NCBI GenBank assembly: GCA_965249895.1
Contig: CBDFNC010000003.1
Coordinates: 682,001 to 746,000 of the forward strand
Direction of reading: 5' to 3'
Length of the DNA: 64,000 nucleotides
From: CBDFNC01 sp965249895
Lineage (GTDB): Bacteria > Pseudomonadota > Gammaproteobacteria > Enterobacterales > CBDFNC01
The position numbers and the translations under genes were made by a program. Below are positions 17,777 through 27,023 of this stretch, piece by piece. The notes beneath the pieces were generated by a model, which was not told the origin of the DNA, did not search any database, and worked only from the letters and a program-made list of their open reading frames with translations. Every line of letters begins with the position of its first letter. Position 1 is the first letter of the stretch.

Positions 17777-18992
17777 AATTCTCGTATTAAGCTCTCTTTT
17801 CCCCCGTAAAGAGCGCCCCTTTGCCGGGACGTTTGTAAAAGAAAGGATGTTTCGCTTAGGTAAGCACTTACCTGTTACCGTTATAAGCCCGGTTCCCTGG
17901 TTCCCTCTGCAATCTTTGTTTCGAATGATTAAGCCAGGTTATCGCCTAGGGGCCTGTAAAACGGAAATACAGCAGGGGGTTCAGGTCCATTTTCCGCGAT
18001 TTCTCGCATTGCCTGGTATAGGTCGCTGTTTTGACGGCTTCTTTATGGCCTTGTCGTGTTATTTCCTGGTAAGAAAATGGGATTTTGACATAATTGACGC
18101 TCATTTTAGTTACCCCGAAGGAAGTGCCGCCAGCTGGTTGGCTAAATGGTGTCATAAACCTTTCTCCATAACCCTCAGAGGGACAGAGGTTCCCCACAGC
18201 CAAGAGGTGGTTAGAAGAAATCAACTTATCAGCAGCTGGGATCAGGCCAGCCATATTTTCAGTGTATCTACCTCATTGAAGCAATTAGCTGTTCGGCTGG
18301 GCGCTGAGCGGCAAAAGATATCCGTGGTGGGTAATGGAGTGGATTGTCAGAGCTTCTACCCCGTAGAAAGAGAGCAGACCAGGGCTGGCTTGGGGATAAA
18401 AGAACAAGATCAAGTCTTGATAACGGTTGCCGGACTTGTGCCCAGAAAAGGTTTTCATCGGGTGATTAACTTACTGCCGCAACTTCCCGCAAATGTTAAG
18501 TATCTTATTGTGGGCGGGGAAAGTGCCGAAGGTGATTATTCTGAAGTATTAAGGGATCTGGTTAAGCGGTTAAGCCTGAGAGACAGGGTATTGTTTCTAG
18601 GGCCAACAGAGAAGGCAAAACTGAAACCCTTGTTAAGCGCGGCAGATCTGTTTGTATTGGCCAGTAGCAATGAGGGGTGGGCTAACGTGATCTTGGAGTC
18701 AATGGCTTGCGCTACACCTGTATTAGCAAGCGATGTAGGTGGAAATAAAGAAGTTATTTGCCAGCCTGAACTCGGCGCTATATTCCCTCTGGATGATGAA
18801 CATGCCTTGTTAGAGGGAGTAAAAAGGTGCCTGGAGAAAAACTGGAGCGCACAACCCCTGCTTCAATATGCCGCAGAAAATAGCTGGGATCACAGGATCA
18901 AGCAGCTGAAAAGCCGATTCATCTATATGCACCAAAGTAATCAACAGCCTTTGCCAGGATTGGCTTCGGAGGGGAAAAATGAGCGCCCTTAA
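17763..18992 (+). CDS. glycosyltransferase family 4
   Basis: A 409-residue GT-B glycosyltransferase of the type that commonly follows the TIGR04063 enzyme in XrtA loci. It starts MSRPKILVLSSLFPRKERPF. Donor-site features are VAGLVPRKGFHRVI, YLIVGGESAEGDY, FLGPTEKAKLKPLLSAADLF and a NVILESMACATPVLASDVGG segment with the EX7E-like glutamate. It overlaps both neighbours by 14 bases, with AGGAA eight bases before the ATG. Likely role: extension of the lipid-linked EPS oligosaccharide. Confidence 0.92.
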   Translation: MSRPKILVLSSLFPRKERPFAGTFVKERMFRLGKHLPVTVISPVPWFPLQSLFRMIKPGYRLGACKTEIQQGVQVHFPRFLALPGIGRCFDGFFMALSCYFLVRKWDFDIIDAHFSYPEGSAASWLAKWCHKPFSITLRGTEVPHSQEVVRRNQLISSWDQASHIFSVSTSLKQLAVRLGAERQKISVVGNGVDCQSFYPVEREQTRAGLGIKEQDQVLITVAGLVPRKGFHRVINLLPQLPANVKYLIVGGESAEGDYSEVLRDLVKRLSLRDRVLFLGPTEKAKLKPLLSAADLFVLASSNEGWANVILESMACATPVLASDVGGNKEVICQPELGAIFPLDDEHALLEGVKRCLEKNWSAQPLLQYAAENSWDHRIKQLKSRFIYMHQSNQQPLPGLASEGKNERP

Positions 18993-19803
18993 TCATTTGC
19001 TCCGTAAAGCTAGTGGTATTCTCCATCGAGGAGCCAAAGCCAGTTATCAAGCGATTCGTCCGGAGAAGGAGCTTGCGGATACCTTATTGCTTTGCGGTAT
19101 GCCTCATTCCGGGGCGGACATTCTTGGACAAGTCTTAGCTAAAAGTTGGGACACTCAAGTTTTTAGAGAAACAAACAAGGTGGCATTCGAGAATTATCAT
19201 ATAAAATCTTTGGCGAATATCAGAGGATTAAGGTATTGCTCAAGAGCAAAGGTTTTTGTACTGGAAAACCTCTGTGATATTCACCTGCTACCTCAGCTTG
19301 GCTCTCACCTTAGGCCGGCAAAAATTATCTGGATATATCGTTCATTTCAAGAGGTTGTCTATGAACTGGAACACAGGTATCAGACTCCCTATAAAGAGCT
19401 TGTGGGCTCATTGGTGTGCCCAGGCACAGGTGAAAGCCCGCCAGTGGATCAACCAAAAAACCATCTGATCCGTTTGATTAATCCCAGACTTAACAATACT
19501 AGCCTGTTTGCTGTGAAATGGTTTTTCAGAAACCAGCTATTCTTTGATTTAGGGCTGGATAAACTTGAATCTGTACTGCTGGTTAATTATCAACACTTAT
19601 GTAGTGGAACCGAGCCTGAACTCTATCGTATTACAAAGTTCTGCGGAATTTCGGGGGCAAAAATGAAAGAGCCAAGGAAGACGAAATCACCGCGTATAGA
19701 TCCGCTAATTCTGGACCCAGAGGTCAGGGGTCTGTGTTTTAGCTTGCAGTCCAGACTGGACATTTTGTGTCAATACACGGCTTTAAAGGGTAGGTCGACC
19801 TGA
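18979..19803 (+). CDS. sulfotransferase-like protein with altered PAPS-binding loop
   Basis: A 274-residue cytoplasmic protein that resembles sulfotransferases in outline. A phosphate-binding-like loop LLCGMPHSGADILGQVL stands where PAPS enzymes have PRSGTT. A later strand-turn KIIWIYRSFQEVVYELEHR looks like the 3'-phosphate-binding segment, followed by VLLVNYQHLCSG, a usual sulfotransferase element. Because the loop is changed (His-Ser-Gly-Ala instead of Arg-Ser-Gly-Thr), activity is uncertain. It overlaps the GT4 gene by 14 bases and has GGAGGGG before the ATG, so it belongs to the EPS operon. Function is inferred only from fold-level resemblance. Confidence 0.6.
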   Translation: MSALNHLLRKASGILHRGAKASYQAIRPEKELADTLLLCGMPHSGADILGQVLAKSWDTQVFRETNKVAFENYHIKSLANIRGLRYCSRAKVFVLENLCDIHLLPQLGSHLRPAKIIWIYRSFQEVVYELEHRYQTPYKELVGSLVCPGTGESPPVDQPKNHLIRLINPRLNNTSLFAVKWFFRNQLFFDLGLDKLESVLLVNYQHLCSGTEPELYRITKFCGISGAKMKEPRKTKSPRIDPLILDPEVRGLCFSLQSRLDILCQYTALKGRST

Positions 19804-19849
19804 AGTGTTAGTTGTGTGATCACAAAAATAAAAATAGCGAGGGAATGCT

Positions 19850-21202
19850 ATGTATACCCAGTTGGTTACCCGACTTTTATTTCCTATTCACGAAAGGATT
19901 AAAGGGCACTCAAGCCTGGCGATACGTAAACGATTGGAACAAAGCCAATGGTTAAATGAGGTGGAAATTAAGGCGCTTCAGTTAACTAATTTGAAGGCTT
20001 TTTTAAGGCAGATATCCAAGGTCCCATATTATCAGAAATTATTCTCAAAACAGGGGTTTAACCCAGAAAACCTGACTTCTCTAGACCAGCTTCAACAGTT
20101 ACCTTGCTTAACCAAAAGTGACATCCGTGCCAATAGCCAAGACCTTAAGCATCCGCATGCTAAGTACCTGACTGCATTTAATACTGGAGGTTCCAGTGGT
20201 AATCCTCTGAGTTTCCTGGTGGGAAAATCCAGAAAAAGCCATGACGTCGCGGCCAAATGGCGAGCAACTCGCTGGTGGAATGTCGATATAGGTGACCGGG
20301 AAATGGTGGTGTGGGGTTCACCAATCGAGATCGGTGCCCAGGATCAGATAAAGCTCTTTAGGGACAGGTTATTCCGCAGTCGGCTGTTACCCGCATTTGA
20401 TATGTCTGAAGGCAAGCTGGCCGAGTATATAAATCAGATTAATGGCTTTAAACCCAAAATGTTATTTGGTTACCCATCATCGCTGGCAATGATTGCTAAT
20501 TATGCCAAGCGACAAAATATTGATCTCAGTGGGTTGGGCGTGAAAGTCGTCTTTGTAACGTCTGAGAAGCTGCTAGATAGCCAAAAGTCGATCATAGAGG
20601 CTGTTTTTCAGTGTCCTGTAGCCAATGGCTATGGGAGCAGGGATGCGGGCTTTATTGCTCACCAGTGTCCCAACGGCGGTATGCATATTAGCTCTGAAGA
20701 TATTCTGGTAGAAATTCTCGACCAATCCGGCCAGGCGGTGCCTAGCGGAGAAGTGGGTGAAGTGGTTGTGACTCATATGTCTACTCAGGAGTTTCCTTTT
20801 GTCCGTTACCGTACCGGTGACCTCGCCAGAGTGAGCGACGCAGTTTGCAGTTGTGGACGAGGTTTACCCTTGCTGGAAGAGATCGAAGGGCGCACGACGG
20901 ATTTTATTGTGGCTAAAGATGGCACTGTTATGCATGCCCTCGCACTTATCTACGTTCTCCGGGAAGTTGTGGGAATTGATGAATTTAAGGTAATTCAGGA
21001 AACAGTGGATAAAGTATCTATCGACTTAGTGATCAATAGCGATTTTAAGTCCAGTGGGTTAGATGTCATTCGAGCTGGACTTGTTCGTCGGCTTGGTAAT
21101 ACAGAAGTAAAGATTCGACAGGTATCAGAAATAGCCAGAGAGGCTTCTGGCAAATATAGGTATGTGGTAAGCAAGTTGGACACGGGCTGGAGTCATTTAT
21201 AA
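19850..21202 (+). CDS. CapK/phenylacetate-CoA ligase-like adenylate-forming protein
   Basis: A 450-residue member of the ANL (AMP-binding) superfamily, in the CapK branch found in capsule and EPS loci. The phosphate-binding loop is FNTGGSSGNPLSF, and a substrate/adenylate segment reads NGYGSRDAGFIAHQCP. The Y-R-T-G-D motif (FVRYRTGDLARVS) is intact, and a Cys pair follows in VCSCGRGLP. It probably activates an acyl acid as adenylate for transfer to the EPS, but the substrate is unknown. It starts 46 bases after the previous gene with GAGGGAATG upstream, and is followed 37 bases later by the polymerase-like gene. Confidence 0.87.
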   Translation: MYTQLVTRLLFPIHERIKGHSSLAIRKRLEQSQWLNEVEIKALQLTNLKAFLRQISKVPYYQKLFSKQGFNPENLTSLDQLQQLPCLTKSDIRANSQDLKHPHAKYLTAFNTGGSSGNPLSFLVGKSRKSHDVAAKWRATRWWNVDIGDREMVVWGSPIEIGAQDQIKLFRDRLFRSRLLPAFDMSEGKLAEYINQINGFKPKMLFGYPSSLAMIANYAKRQNIDLSGLGVKVVFVTSEKLLDSQKSIIEAVFQCPVANGYGSRDAGFIAHQCPNGGMHISSEDILVEILDQSGQAVPSGEVGEVVVTHMSTQEFPFVRYRTGDLARVSDAVCSCGRGLPLLEEIEGRTTDFIVAKDGTVMHALALIYVLREVVGIDEFKVIQETVDKVSIDLVINSDFKSSGLDVIRAGLVRRLGNTEVKIRQVSEIAREASGKYRYVVSKLDTGWSHL

Positions 21203-21239
21203 ATGAGTCGGTTTAAGTCAGAGTTTAAGGGAGAAAGCA

Positions 21240-22562
21240 ATGCGTGACTTTTTTGTAATGGCGTTATTTATTGGTGCAATCCCCTTTGCCATTAAGCGGC
21301 CAGTATACGGAATTTTACTCTGGTGTTGGATCAGTTACATGAACCCCCATAGGTTATGTTGGGGTTTTGCATTTGATTTTCCATTTGCATTTGTAACTGC
21401 GGTAATCGTACTAATTTCAATCGTGAATAGTAAAGAGAAATTTCGTTTTCCGGCATCTGATCCAAGTGTGGTATTGCTGATCTGCTTTTGTATTCTTATG
21501 ACAATAAGCACCTTTAACTCCTTCTACCCTGAGTATGCCTGGGTTCAGTTTACTAAGGTTGCGAAAATACAGTTCATGATATTCATTTCATTGTTGGTTC
21601 TGACAGATCATAAGGATCTGAAAATGCTGGTTTGGATTATCGTAGCCTCTCTCGCTTTTTATGGAGTTAAGGGAGGGGTATTTACTATTAATACCGCAGG
21701 TATACACAGGGTTCGAGGGCCAGAGGACTCATTCATCGAAGGAAATAATGAAATTGGCTTGGCAATGTTAATGATTATACCTTTGTTACGTTACCTGATG
21801 ATTATTGAAAAACGAAAGATTATCTATATCGGTTTGCATATTGCAATGTGGCTTTCACTACTGGCTGTTGTAGGAACACACTCAAGAGGTGCATTGATTG
21901 GTGGTGTCTTGATGTTGAGCATGTTGATCATCAAGAGCAAGAAACCAATTTTTCTCGGCTTGCTAACGGTGTTTGTGTGTTATTCAGCGATTACTTTTAT
22001 GCCGGATGAGTGGCGGGAGCGCATGAATACCATAGAGACATATGAGGAGGATAAATCGGCCATGGGGCGTATAAACGCTTGGAGTATGGGCTTTAATATG
22101 GCAAAGGATAACCCATTAACTGGTGGTGGATTCGAAGCATTTAATAACAGGGAATCATTTATAACTTATGCTCCTGATCCAACGAATGCTCATGATGCAC
22201 ATAGCATTTACTTTGAAGTGATGGGAGAGCATGGGTTCTTAGGGCTTGCAATGTTTATCGCTATCTGGATAGCCACTTGGTGGAGTGCCAGAAGCAATAT
22301 AATAATAACAAAGAATTCTCCGCCAGGTACAAAGTTATTTGAGCTAAATCAGCTTAATCGACATGTTCAGGTAGCACTGATTGCGTATCTATCTGGTGGT
22401 GCATTTTTGGGGTTGGCATATTTCGATTTAACTTATCACCTTATGTGTTTAGTTGTTATTTCGAAAGTTATAGTAAATCAAGAAATATCCAAGGAGAGGA
22501 ATGATGAGACTAATGAAGCTAAGGGTGAACTCGCTCCTGTTAGCCAGTGTTATTACAATTAG
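21240..22562 (+). CDS. exosortase A-associated O-antigen ligase/polymerase-like membrane protein (TIGR03097 type)
   Basis: A 440-residue polytopic membrane protein of the Wzy/WaaL superfamily, exosortase subfamily. The start MRDFFVMALFIGAIPFAIKR and the GILLWCWISYMNPHRL segment are typical. The Wzy_C-type periplasmic loop contains VGTHSRGALIGG (Arg) and AHSIYFEVMGEHGFLGL (His), the residues expected for glycan transfer. It likely polymerises EPS repeats in the periplasm or transfers glycans to protein. Its 3' end overlaps the next gene by 62 bases, an unusually long overlap. Confidence 0.91.
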   Translation: MRDFFVMALFIGAIPFAIKRPVYGILLWCWISYMNPHRLCWGFAFDFPFAFVTAVIVLISIVNSKEKFRFPASDPSVVLLICFCILMTISTFNSFYPEYAWVQFTKVAKIQFMIFISLLVLTDHKDLKMLVWIIVASLAFYGVKGGVFTINTAGIHRVRGPEDSFIEGNNEIGLAMLMIIPLLRYLMIIEKRKIIYIGLHIAMWLSLLAVVGTHSRGALIGGVLMLSMLIIKSKKPIFLGLLTVFVCYSAITFMPDEWRERMNTIETYEEDKSAMGRINAWSMGFNMAKDNPLTGGGFEAFNNRESFITYAPDPTNAHDAHSIYFEVMGEHGFLGLAMFIAIWIATWWSARSNIIITKNSPPGTKLFELNQLNRHVQVALIAYLSGGAFLGLAYFDLTYHLMCLVVISKVIVNQEISKERNDETNEAKGELAPVSQCYYN

Positions 22563-24594
22563 CCTGGTTGGGTATTCGTGTTTCTATTACAGTCTTGCTG
22601 GGCCGCCAATCGCTACAGAAATATTAATGGAATTTCGCTTAGTGTTAGTGAATAGCATCTTAAAGTTAAGTTTTTATGTGTTTTCTATATGCTTTTTCTT
22701 TCTTTTTGTCGGTGGTCATTTCGTCAGTGGACTAAGTGTATTAATGGGGTTTGAAATTGGTAAGTTTATTGGTGTTAGTCTGAGGTTGTTATTCTTAGGT
22801 TTTTTTAGTCTTTTTTTTCTTCTCGATATGTTGATTTATAATCCAGCCGGTATTGTTGCTAGCTTTAATTATGATATCAGTCGACTTTATCCTATTTGGG
22901 TGTTCCTTTCACCTGGGGTTATGAAGATGGCTTGGTTGACTCTTTGTGGTTTTATTCTGTTAGTAGGCGTTGGAGCAATATGTAAGCTATTTTATAACCT
23001 TGAATATAAAAAGCTGGCTCGCTATGTTTTTTCTTCTATTTGTATCTTAGCTGTTTTTATTGTGTCTAATTATCAATTAGAACCCGCTAAAAAATTAAGC
23101 TCAGAGCGGGGTAAACCGAACCTGATTTTAATCGGGTCTGATTCACTTCGTGCAGATAAATTGGGTTTCTATGGTTACAAAAAGCATCCTGATATTTCCC
23201 CTAGTATTGATAAGCTTGCCAGGCAAGGAACCAGTTTTATGCAGATGTATGTTCCTTTAGCTCGTACTGCACCTAGTTTAACATCAATACTAACTAGTAC
23301 TTGGCCACACCAGCACAAGATTAGAACCAATTTCTTTCTTCCCGAAGAGGCGAACATAGCAACTAGTTTACCTAAAGTACTTGAGAAACATGGTTATAAC
23401 ACGATGGCCGTGGGTGATTGGGCTGCCACTGATTTATCCAAGTTACCATTTGGTTTTAAAGAAACTAAAGTCCCATCGGACCAATGGAACTTAAAGTTTC
23501 TTATCTCACAAGGCCCAAAGGATTTACGGCTATTCCTCTCCATTTTTTTAAATAATAACTTCGGTAAATGGTTACTTCCGGAAATTTATTACCTTGCCGG
23601 AAAACCTGTAACAAGCGATGTTATGCATGATGGTTTGGTTGCTATTGGGGAAATGGCACAACAAGAAAAGCCATTTTTTATGATGATTTTTATGGCGACA
23701 ACACATGCTCCATTTGGCTCTGAATATCCTTATTATCATATGTATAGTGACCCATCCTATAAAGGTAAGACCAAGTTTTCAATGACAGGCTTATCCACAC
23801 CTAAGGAGATTGTTGATTCTCAACAAAGAGAGAAAGCCGCTTTCGATATCAAACAGATCCATGCTCTCTATGATGGTGCCGTTAGACAGTTTGATGACCA
23901 GGTAAAATTACTGGTGTCCTACTTGGAAAAAACTGGGATTGCTGATAATACTCTTATTGGGGTTTTTAGTGACCATGGCGTAGATCTGTTTGAGAAGGAT
24001 GGGTGGGGGCAGGGTAATTTAATTTCAAATTCCAGCTATAGAATACCGTTTATTTTGTTTGACCCTCGAGATAGAAATGCTTCAAAGGTTAAACATATAA
24101 CAAGTTCATTAGATATTTCCCCCACCTTATTAGGTGCGTTAGATATTTCTAAGCCTGAAGAAATGGAAGGAATAATACAAGGAAGAAAACAACAAAAAGT
24201 TAGACCCGTATTTGCTGAAACTGGATTATGGCTTGGTAAAGTTAAAGGATTACCTAAACAACGAATAATGTATCCCGTTATTACCAAAGTTCTCCATGTC
24301 CCAGATCCGAGAACTGGGACTCTAGCGGTTCAGGATCGGTATATGGATAAGATAATTAATGCGAAGGGAAGGGCGGTATTCCAGGGGGGACGGTCAGTAT
24401 TTCTATTGCCTGTAGAAGATGGTGTTATGCTGCAGATGTTTAAAGACGGAACTAAATTAGAACGCTGTATCCGAGACTGTAAGACGTTTGAACTCTTAAC
24501 TAAACGGCTAAAACAGTGGATTGAGGATGATAGCAAGCTGAAATGGTGTGGCAACTCGATTCAACTAAGCCATGGGAAGTGTGTTCAACACTAA
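22501..24594 (+). CDS. membrane-bound sulfatase-like / phospho-substituent transferase (alkaline phosphatase superfamily)
   Basis: A 697-residue protein with about five N-terminal membrane helices (residues 10-190) and a large periplasmic catalytic domain. The domain begins NLILIGSDSLRADKLGFYGY, a metal-binding motif of this superfamily. The nucleophile region reads ARTAPSLTSILT, with Thr256 where FGly sulfatases have Cys/Ser of CxPxR and Leu in place of the Arg. It should therefore not be an FGly-type sulfatase; Thr nucleophiles are used by phosphoethanolamine and phosphoglycerol transferases. GVFSDHGVDLFEKDGWGQG gives the second metal site. Start ATG 22501 (or 22504) follows AAGGAG. Likely role: adding or removing a charged group on the EPS. 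Confidence 0.82.
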   Translation: MMRLMKLRVNSLLLASVITISLVGYSCFYYSLAGPPIATEILMEFRLVLVNSILKLSFYVFSICFFFLFVGGHFVSGLSVLMGFEIGKFIGVSLRLLFLGFFSLFFLLDMLIYNPAGIVASFNYDISRLYPIWVFLSPGVMKMAWLTLCGFILLVGVGAICKLFYNLEYKKLARYVFSSICILAVFIVSNYQLEPAKKLSSERGKPNLILIGSDSLRADKLGFYGYKKHPDISPSIDKLARQGTSFMQMYVPLARTAPSLTSILTSTWPHQHKIRTNFFLPEEANIATSLPKVLEKHGYNTMAVGDWAATDLSKLPFGFKETKVPSDQWNLKFLISQGPKDLRLFLSIFLNNNFGKWLLPEIYYLAGKPVTSDVMHDGLVAIGEMAQQEKPFFMMIFMATTHAPFGSEYPYYHMYSDPSYKGKTKFSMTGLSTPKEIVDSQQREKAAFDIKQIHALYDGAVRQFDDQVKLLVSYLEKTGIADNTLIGVFSDHGVDLFEKDGWGQGNLISNSSYRIPFILFDPRDRNASKVKHITSSLDISPTLLGALDISKPEEMEGIIQGRKQQKVRPVFAETGLWLGKVKGLPKQRIMYPVITKVLHVPDPRTGTLAVQDRYMDKIINAKGRAVFQGGRSVFLLPVEDGVMLQMFKDGTKLERCIRDCKTFELLTKRLKQWIEDDSKLKWCGNSIQLSHGKCVQH

Positions 24595-24604
24595 GGAGCT
24601 CACT

Positions 24605-25552
24605 GTGAGTAACGGACCTATATTTATCTTGGGAGCTCCTCGCTCTGGTACTACCCTATTGCAATATCTTTTTAAGAGCCACCCAAAAGTATCTATTCCT
24701 GGTGAGGAGTCACATTTCATAATTCCATTTTACAAGAAGTTTAAAAATATTGAACTCAGTAAAAAGAAAATAGTTTCGATATTAATGGAAATGAAAAAGA
24801 TGCGGCCACAGTTTTTCTGTGAACAAGTTAACCCGGCCTTAGTGATAAATGATACGCTGATTGATAATATGGGGTTGGAAAATGTCCATGACTTTCCTTC
24901 ACTTGTTCAACGTCTTTATCAATACAATGCAGAGTCTGAGGGTAAGGTGATTTGGGGTGATAAAACGCCGTATTATATATTACATATCAAACTTCTGTTG
25001 GAAATGTTTCCCGATGCAAGATTTATTCATGTGCTTAGGGACGGCCGAGATGTAGCTCTTTCTGTGTTGGATAGAAAGCATGATTTTTTTATTTATAACC
25101 TGTATATGGCAGCGAAAACTTGGGAGTTCTATGTTAAAACTGGTCGTGAACAAGGGGTTAAGTTAAGGAATGATCAATACTGTGAAGTGAAATATGAAGA
25201 ATTAGTAAGTCGACCCGGCGAGGTTATGAAAAGTTTGTGTGATTTTATACAGATTGAATATACAGCGAAGGTGCTGGATTTTGACCGCCCAAAGAGTCTT
25301 ACTACGAATCTTTTAAAAAAGACACCTATGATTCAGCAGGCTATTTCTAAATCAAATACAGCAAAGTGGAAGAGAAATCTTACCTCAGATAAAATAGAGT
25401 TATTTGATAGTTCTGTAGGAGCGTTATTGGCAGAGCTTGGTTATCCAGTAGCTCCTTGTGTTAGTGAGCTACCCCTCGTTAAAAGGGGGTATTATCGCGT
25501 TAATAATTATATCTTGTCGTTTTTTTATAGATCTGCGTTAGGTGTCAGTTAG
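24605..25552 (+). CDS. sulfotransferase
   Basis: PAPS-dependent sulfotransferase family protein, likely sulfating an EPS sugar. The 5'-phosphosulfate loop is intact (ILGAPRSGTTLLQYLF), and the 3'-phosphate segment reads RFIHVLRDGRDVALSVLDR. GTG 24605 is chosen as start because AAGGAG sits six bases upstream, overlapping the previous stop. An in-frame ATG at 24572 (11 codons longer) lies inside the sulfatase-like gene and has no ribosome site. The C-terminal ~20 residues are hydrophobic and aromatic. The flippase gene follows directly. Confidence 0.86.
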   Translation: MSNGPIFILGAPRSGTTLLQYLFKSHPKVSIPGEESHFIIPFYKKFKNIELSKKKIVSILMEMKKMRPQFFCEQVNPALVINDTLIDNMGLENVHDFPSLVQRLYQYNAESEGKVIWGDKTPYYILHIKLLLEMFPDARFIHVLRDGRDVALSVLDRKHDFFIYNLYMAAKTWEFYVKTGREQGVKLRNDQYCEVKYEELVSRPGEVMKSLCDFIQIEYTAKVLDFDRPKSLTTNLLKKTPMIQQAISKSNTAKWKRNLTSDKIELFDSSVGALLAELGYPVAPCVSELPLVKRGYYRVNNYILSFFYRSALGVS

Positions 25553-25553
25553 C

Positions 25554-27014
25554 ATGACAGGCATGTCAGACAAAATAAGAAATGGAGCTCTCTGGACTTA
25601 TATTCAAACTGCAGGAGTAGCTGCGATTAGATTTGTAGCCGGAGTGATTCTCGCGAGGATCTTATCACCGGAAGATTTTGGTGTTTTTATTGCTGTTTCT
25701 GCATTTTCATCTATTTTGTTGGTGCAAATTCGTTTTGGTATTCCACAAGCCATTGTATTTTTAGATAAAGTTAACAGGTCTCAACTAAACTCTGCCTTTT
25801 GGTTAATGGAGATTATTGCTCTTTTTGCTGTGTTGATTACTTTAGCAAGTATGGGTTGGTTAGAGTCTTGGTATGAAGACGACAGGTTTACAGGTATTTT
25901 TGTCATTACCTTCCTTAACTTTTTCTTAACCCCCTACATTTTTATTAAAACATCTCTCTTACGGCGAGAGATGGATTTTAAAAAAATTAGCCAGCTAACT
26001 CTTATTGGTCAATTTGTATCTATGCCTGTCAGTATTCTATTAGCCTTGTCCGGGTTTGGTCCTTATAGTTTGGCAATTACAGGCGTTATTTCTTCCCTTA
26101 TTTCGGTTGCTTTGATGTATTCCAGCTGCTCTTGGCAACCAGGAGGAATTAGTATTTATAATATTAAGTCCCTTCTACCCTACTCTTGGCGTGTTAATCT
26201 CAACGCTACCCAGCAAGTGATGATTGAGAGGGTTGACAATATTCTCGTGGGAGCGCTGTTAGGTATAGCGAGCCTGGGGATTTATAACCGGGCTTATTCT
26301 TTATCAAGATTACCTGTAGAGCAGTTTGTTGCTAATATATACCCCTTACTGTTTAGCGGGTTGTCCAGAGTAAAAGGGGACCTGGAAAAATCGCGAGCTA
26401 TTTTCTATAAATCGATTTGTGTGACGACATTGGTTTCCTACCCTTTACTTGTAATCTTAATGTCTATCGGGGAAGATTTTATTTTTGTAGTTTATGGAGA
26501 ACAGTGGATTTCAGCATCTGAACCCCTATTTTTTCTTCTTTTAGGTAGTTTTGCTACTGTGCTATCGATCCAAGTTAGAAGTCTGAATGCGGCACAAAAT
26601 TTAGTCGGTAGAGAGGTGTATATTAATGCTTTTACACTTGTTTTTACGTTGTTTGTAGTTTGGTATTTTTCTCAGGGTGGACTGTTGGCTATCGCCATCG
26701 CAATAAGTGTTAGAGAGTATCTATTTTTGCTGGTTTTATGCTCATCACTGATGCGCTCTTCATTTGGATTTGATTTTGTCTGTATGATAAAAGCGTTAAT
26801 GCCAGCAACACTTGGTATATGTATTTCCTATTCAGGAATAAACCTGTTTGATGGAGGTTACTCAGTGATTGAGTGGGTAAGAATAATTGAAAAGAGTGTT
26901 CTATATGGTGTTTTATATATTTTGTCATTGTTGCTGATCTACCTTATGTTGAGGCGTTTTAATCATATATTGGATGAATGTCTGGGTTATGTTATTTTGA
27001 AAGTAAAGCCTTAA
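25554..27014 (+). CDS. Wzx-type polysaccharide flippase (MOP superfamily)
   Basis: A polytopic protein of about 486 residues with some 12-14 hydrophobic segments, of the lipopolysaccharide/EPS flippase family. Characteristic pieces are the start SDKIRNGALWTYIQTAG, ILARILSPEDFGVF and the mid-protein IERVDNILVGALLGIASLGIYNRAYSL. It would move the lipid-linked repeat from cytoplasm to periplasm for the polymerase at 21240. The start chosen is ATG 25554, one base after the previous stop. GTG 25542 and ATG 25563 are other in-frame options, and none has a strong ribosome site. Confidence 0.9.
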   Translation: MTGMSDKIRNGALWTYIQTAGVAAIRFVAGVILARILSPEDFGVFIAVSAFSSILLVQIRFGIPQAIVFLDKVNRSQLNSAFWLMEIIALFAVLITLASMGWLESWYEDDRFTGIFVITFLNFFLTPYIFIKTSLLRREMDFKKISQLTLIGQFVSMPVSILLALSGFGPYSLAITGVISSLISVALMYSSCSWQPGGISIYNIKSLLPYSWRVNLNATQQVMIERVDNILVGALLGIASLGIYNRAYSLSRLPVEQFVANIYPLLFSGLSRVKGDLEKSRAIFYKSICVTTLVSYPLLVILMSIGEDFIFVVYGEQWISASEPLFFLLLGSFATVLSIQVRSLNAAQNLVGREVYINAFTLVFTLFVVWYFSQGGLLAIAIAISVREYLFLLVLCSSLMRSSFGFDFVCMIKALMPATLGICISYSGINLFDGGYSVIEWVRIIEKSVLYGVLYILSLLLIYLMLRRFNHILDECLGYVILKVKP

Positions 27015-27023
27015 GGAGGAATT

